Assembly (NCBI GenBank): GCA_949440065.1
Contig: CASRZP010000068.1
Location: forward strand, 1 to 6,857
Reading direction: 5' to 3'
DNA length: 6,857 bases
Source: an uncultured Bacilli bacterium
GTDB taxonomy: Bacteria > Bacillota_I > Bacilli_A > RF39 > UBA660
Below the pieces are notes generated by a model, which worked only from the letters and a program-made list of their open reading frames with translations, made no database searches and was not told where the DNA came from. Shown one piece after another: positions 4,896-6,857 of this stretch; the stretch's first letter is position 1; each line of letters starts with the position of its first letter. Position numbers and translations under genes: made by a program.

Positions 4896-6512
4896 TTATT
4901 TTCCATCTAGGGCATCAATAATATTAGGTAACATTTGTTTTTTTCTTGATACGCATCCAGCTAAATAATATCCTGGATAAATTTCTTTGATATTATATCC
5001 TTGTTCTAATACATCAGCACCCTTACTGCTATATAAAACGTAAGATCCATTTTTAATGACATCGGTAAAATACAAGAATACGGCATAGTAATCATTTTGC
5101 TCACAAACTTTATCTAATAAAGCGATATAATCGTTCATTTCTTTTTTGATTTCATCAAAGTCTAGAGTAATCGCTTGTCCTATACCAATATTTTTTTCTT
5201 TTATTTTAAAGATTTTAAAGTCATTGTATAAAATTTCTTCTTTGGTTTTTCCTTTTAGACTAGTACCTGCTTTAATTAGTTCAAATCCATACTTTTCTAA
5301 GTCAACTTTGGCAATTTTTGCTAAGGCATTTCCTGCTTCTTTATCGTATTCTGTTGTAGTAGGAGATTGAAAAATCAAAGTATCTGATAAAATTCCTGAT
5401 AGCATTAACCCAGCGATATCTTTAGGAATACTAATTCCTGCTTCTTTATATAATTGATAAATGATGGTATTACTACTTCCTACAATCATACCACGGAAAT
5501 TAATCGGACTAGATGTGGTAATACTTCCAATACTGTGGTGATCAATTACTTCTAGTATTTCTGCTTCCTCAATCCCATCAGCACTTTGGGCACATTCATT
5601 GTGATCTACTAAGATGACTTGTTTACGCTTTTTATCATTTAAATCGGTTAGTTTTAATAAACCTAAACACTTTCCCTTTTTATCTAAAATAGGATAATTG
5701 GTATGTTTTAATTTGTTATTCGTTTCAACAAATTCATCAACGTAATCATTTTCTTCAAAAGTGACTGCTTCACGTCTTACAATCATCGTTTCGATATAAT
5801 TAGCAAAAGAAATTTTCTTTACCGTATGAAGGGTATCCATCAAGGATTGAATAACATTGACTTGGTATTGCTTAGCTAAATCGATTAATTCTTGACTTAA
5901 TGTTTTATCTCCAGTGATAACTAACATTTTGATTTTACTTTTAATGGCGTATTCGATAATTTCTTTTCTATCTCCAACTAAAAGGATAGTATCTTTAGGA
6001 AAAGTTACTTCATTTAAAATGGTTTTACTATCATATGAAGCAATGAGTAAATCCCCTTCTACTTCTTCATCTATTTTCACTAATGCTTTTCCATCAAGTG
6101 TAGATAAAATATTTTCATAGGAGGAATGAATTCTTTTTACGTTTCCGCCAATTAATTCACGGGCTAAGTCTTTTAAGGTTACTAGTCCCATAAATGTTTT
6201 ATCCTCATCTACTATAGGAATTCCTGTTAGTGATTGCTCAGTTAAATATTGAACAGCATCGGCAATAGACTTATGATGATGTAATACACTTCCTTTATGA
6301 TAGTTCACATCTTTTAGTTGTAGTTTTACATCATTTAAGTATTCTGGTTCTTTTACTCCAAAATAAGATAGGGCAAACTTTGTCTCATCGTTTGCATGTC
6401 CTAACATCATTGGTTTTGTTTTTTGACCTTGGGCATTTTTTAAGTAAGATAAACTAATAGCTGCAGTCACTGAGTCTGTATCTGGTTTTTTATGTCCAAA
6501 AATATATATCAT
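4896..6512 (-). CDS. ppaC: Family II manganese-dependent inorganic pyrophosphatase with CBS-DRTGG-CBS regulatory insert
   Basis: This soluble cytoplasmic enzyme splits pyrophosphate to phosphate and pulls biosynthetic reactions forward. From the ATG at 6512 it is 538 residues. The DHH domain is split: GHKKPDTDS (6-14; H7, D11, D13) lies at the N-terminus, then CBS 1 (~72-122, LTGIPIVDE and GLVTLKDL), a DRTGG domain (~135-235, LVITGDKTLSQELIDLA) and CBS 2 (~252-294, NYPILDKKGKCLGLLKLTDL). The metal site resumes with DHN (303-305), DHH (324-326) and SGILSDT (D377); the C-terminal DHHA2 domain ends with SRKKQ (522-526), which binds PPi. All key residues are present. In the family the CBS pair binds adenine nucleotides (AMP/ADP inhibit, ATP or diadenosine polyphosphates activate), linking activity to energy charge. 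A GTG at 6521 in the same frame overlaps the Shine-Dalgarno GAGGTGG, so ATG 6512 is preferred. It is its own transcription unit. Confidence 0.95.
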   Translation of the reverse strand: MIYIFGHKKPDTDSVTAAISLSYLKNAQGQKTKPMMLGHANDETKFALSYFGVKEPEYLNDVKLQLKDVNYHKGSVLHHHKSIADAVQYLTEQSLTGIPIVDEDKTFMGLVTLKDLARELIGGNVKRIHSSYENILSTLDGKALVKIDEEVEGDLLIASYDSKTILNEVTFPKDTILLVGDRKEIIEYAIKSKIKMLVITGDKTLSQELIDLAKQYQVNVIQSLMDTLHTVKKISFANYIETMIVRREAVTFEENDYVDEFVETNNKLKHTNYPILDKKGKCLGLLKLTDLNDKKRKQVILVDHNECAQSADGIEEAEILEVIDHHSIGSITTSSPINFRGMIVGSSNTIIYQLYKEAGISIPKDIAGLMLSGILSDTLIFQSPTTTEYDKEAGNALAKIAKVDLEKYGFELIKAGTSLKGKTKEEILYNDFKIFKIKEKNIGIGQAITLDFDEIKKEMNDYIALLDKVCEQNDYYAVFLYFTDVIKNGSYVLYSSKGADVLEQGYNIKEIYPGYYLAGCVSRKKQMLPNIIDALDGK

Positions 6513-6514
6513 AA

Positions 6515-6522
6515 ATTCCACC
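6515..6522 (-). promoter_or_regulatory. ppaC ribosome binding site that fixes the start at 6512
   Basis: The minus strand reads CGAGGTGGAATTTATG. GAGGTGG is well placed for the ATG at 6512, whereas the in-frame GTG at 6521 sits inside this site and has no Shine-Dalgarno of its own. Starting at ATG also gives the usual family beginning (MIYIFGHKKPDTDS). Confidence 0.75.
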
Positions 6523-6537
6523 TCGTTTTGCCACTAT

Positions 6538-6567
6538 AGTATAGCATAAATTTACAAATAGAATCAA
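6538..6567 (-). promoter_or_regulatory. Sigma-A promoter of ppaC
   Basis: On the minus strand TTGATT (6567-6562, 4/6) is followed after 18 bases by TATACT (6543-6538, 5/6), which carries an upstream TG (TATGC-TATACT). The start would be near 6531, about 18 bases before the ATG, leaving just enough room for the Shine-Dalgarno. No leader structure or operator is visible. Confidence 0.65.
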
Positions 6568-6607
6568 GAATTTTTCAACGTCATACCAAAATATTTGTTC
6601 TTATAAA

Positions 6608-6856
6608 CTACTTTTGTATGATAACGACAGGACGAGCTCCGATGCTAGTATTCGTAGCGAGAGAACTAACTACGTTCCCGCTGAAGGACACGCGAAAAGC
6701 GTTAGTCATTTCGTCTGAACGTGCATTCATTGTCCAATATCCTTGGTTATTTCTGAATTTTCCTCCTGTTTGATTGACTGTTCCTCCATAACTTGTTACA
6801 TTATATAAATAGTTATACATCCATACGGGACAAGATTGATCATATTGAGTACATCC
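6608..6856 (-). CDS. C-terminal end of a surface-type protein with a YWT...GARPVV domain (partial)
   Basis: The reading frame enters from the right edge and ends at TAG 6610-6608; 82 codons are visible (GCTQYDQSCPVWMYNYLYN...SIGARPVVIIQK) and the start is outside the window. An in-frame ATG at 6820 is not a start because the frame continues upstream with a matching motif. The order CPVWxYNYLY - SYGG - NNQGYWTMNARS - AFRVSFSGNV - GARPVV resembles the end of DUF6273/FISUMP-like, C-type-lectin-fold surface domains (YWTSSP...A..V...G...GVRPV), which I infer rather than prove. Two Cys (residues 2 and 9 of the visible part) could form a disulfide. The last ~110 bases are far richer in GC than everything else here and use codons (CGC, GTG, TCC, AGC, GGG, CTC, ACG) that the neighbours avoid. 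No clear terminator lies between it and the ppaC promoter. Confidence 0.7.
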   Translation of the reverse strand, partial: GCTQYDQSCPVWMYNYLYNVTSYGGTVNQTGGKFRNNQGYWTMNARSDEMTNAFRVSFSGNVVSSLATNTSIGARPVVIIQK

Positions 6857-6857
6857 C

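Noticed and set aside
5146..6120. Two plus-strand ORFs inside ppaC (5146-5370 and 5914-6120)
   Set aside because: Both are antisense shadows of conserved pyrophosphatase domains.
6541..6607. Terminator after the right-edge gene
   Set aside because: Only an AAGAA/TTCTT outer pairing with no stable inner stem is possible and no U-tract follows a stem.

Overview
The window is AT-rich, almost entirely minus-strand, and reads as part of a low-GC Gram-positive chromosome of the Bacilli/Erysipelotrichales/RF39 type (inferred, not proven). Supporting signs are strong GGAGG-type ribosome binding sites, extended -10 promoters (TGnTATAAT), the CBS/DRTGG form of family II pyrophosphatase, a surface protein with a SipW/TasA-like N-terminus and BspA-type leucine-rich repeats, and undecaprenyl-lipid recycling genes, which imply a peptidoglycan wall. 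Intact genes read through with UGG tryptophans and end in TAA or TAG.

Layout, in the direction of minus-strand transcription (right to left). (1) 6856-6608: the 3' end of a surface-type protein running off the right edge; its last ~110 bases are strikingly GC-rich. (2) 6512-4896: a complete manganese-type family II inorganic pyrophosphatase with a CBS-DRTGG-CBS regulatory insert, with its own promoter and a rho-independent terminator. (3) 4732-2317: a three-gene operon with its own extended -10 promoter and a perfect-stem terminator. It encodes a DUF368 polyprenyl-phosphate transporter (PopT family), undecaprenyl-diphosphate phosphatase UppP, and a ZIP-family metal transporter. The first two are translationally coupled. 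(4) 2316-1868: a ~450-base gap with several inverted repeats and a candidate plus-strand promoter facing the ZIP terminator. (5) 1854-54: a secreted BspA-like LRR protein gene broken by three frameshifts, each at a short simple-sequence tract.

How they work together: UppP removes the outer phosphate of undecaprenyl diphosphate at the external membrane face, and the DUF368 protein is of the family that returns undecaprenyl phosphate to the cytoplasmic face. Together they form a compact lipid-carrier recycling module. The neighbouring pyrophosphatase removes the PPi released by polyprenyl synthesis and other anabolic reactions and needs Mn2+/Co2+, and the ZIP protein could supply a divalent metal. 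The link between metal import and these phosphatases is inference from gene order. The most noteworthy items are the PopT-UppP-ZIP operon, the triple frameshift in the LRR gene, the GC-rich 3' end at the right edge, and a possible small RNA or leaderless small ORF at 2186-2328.
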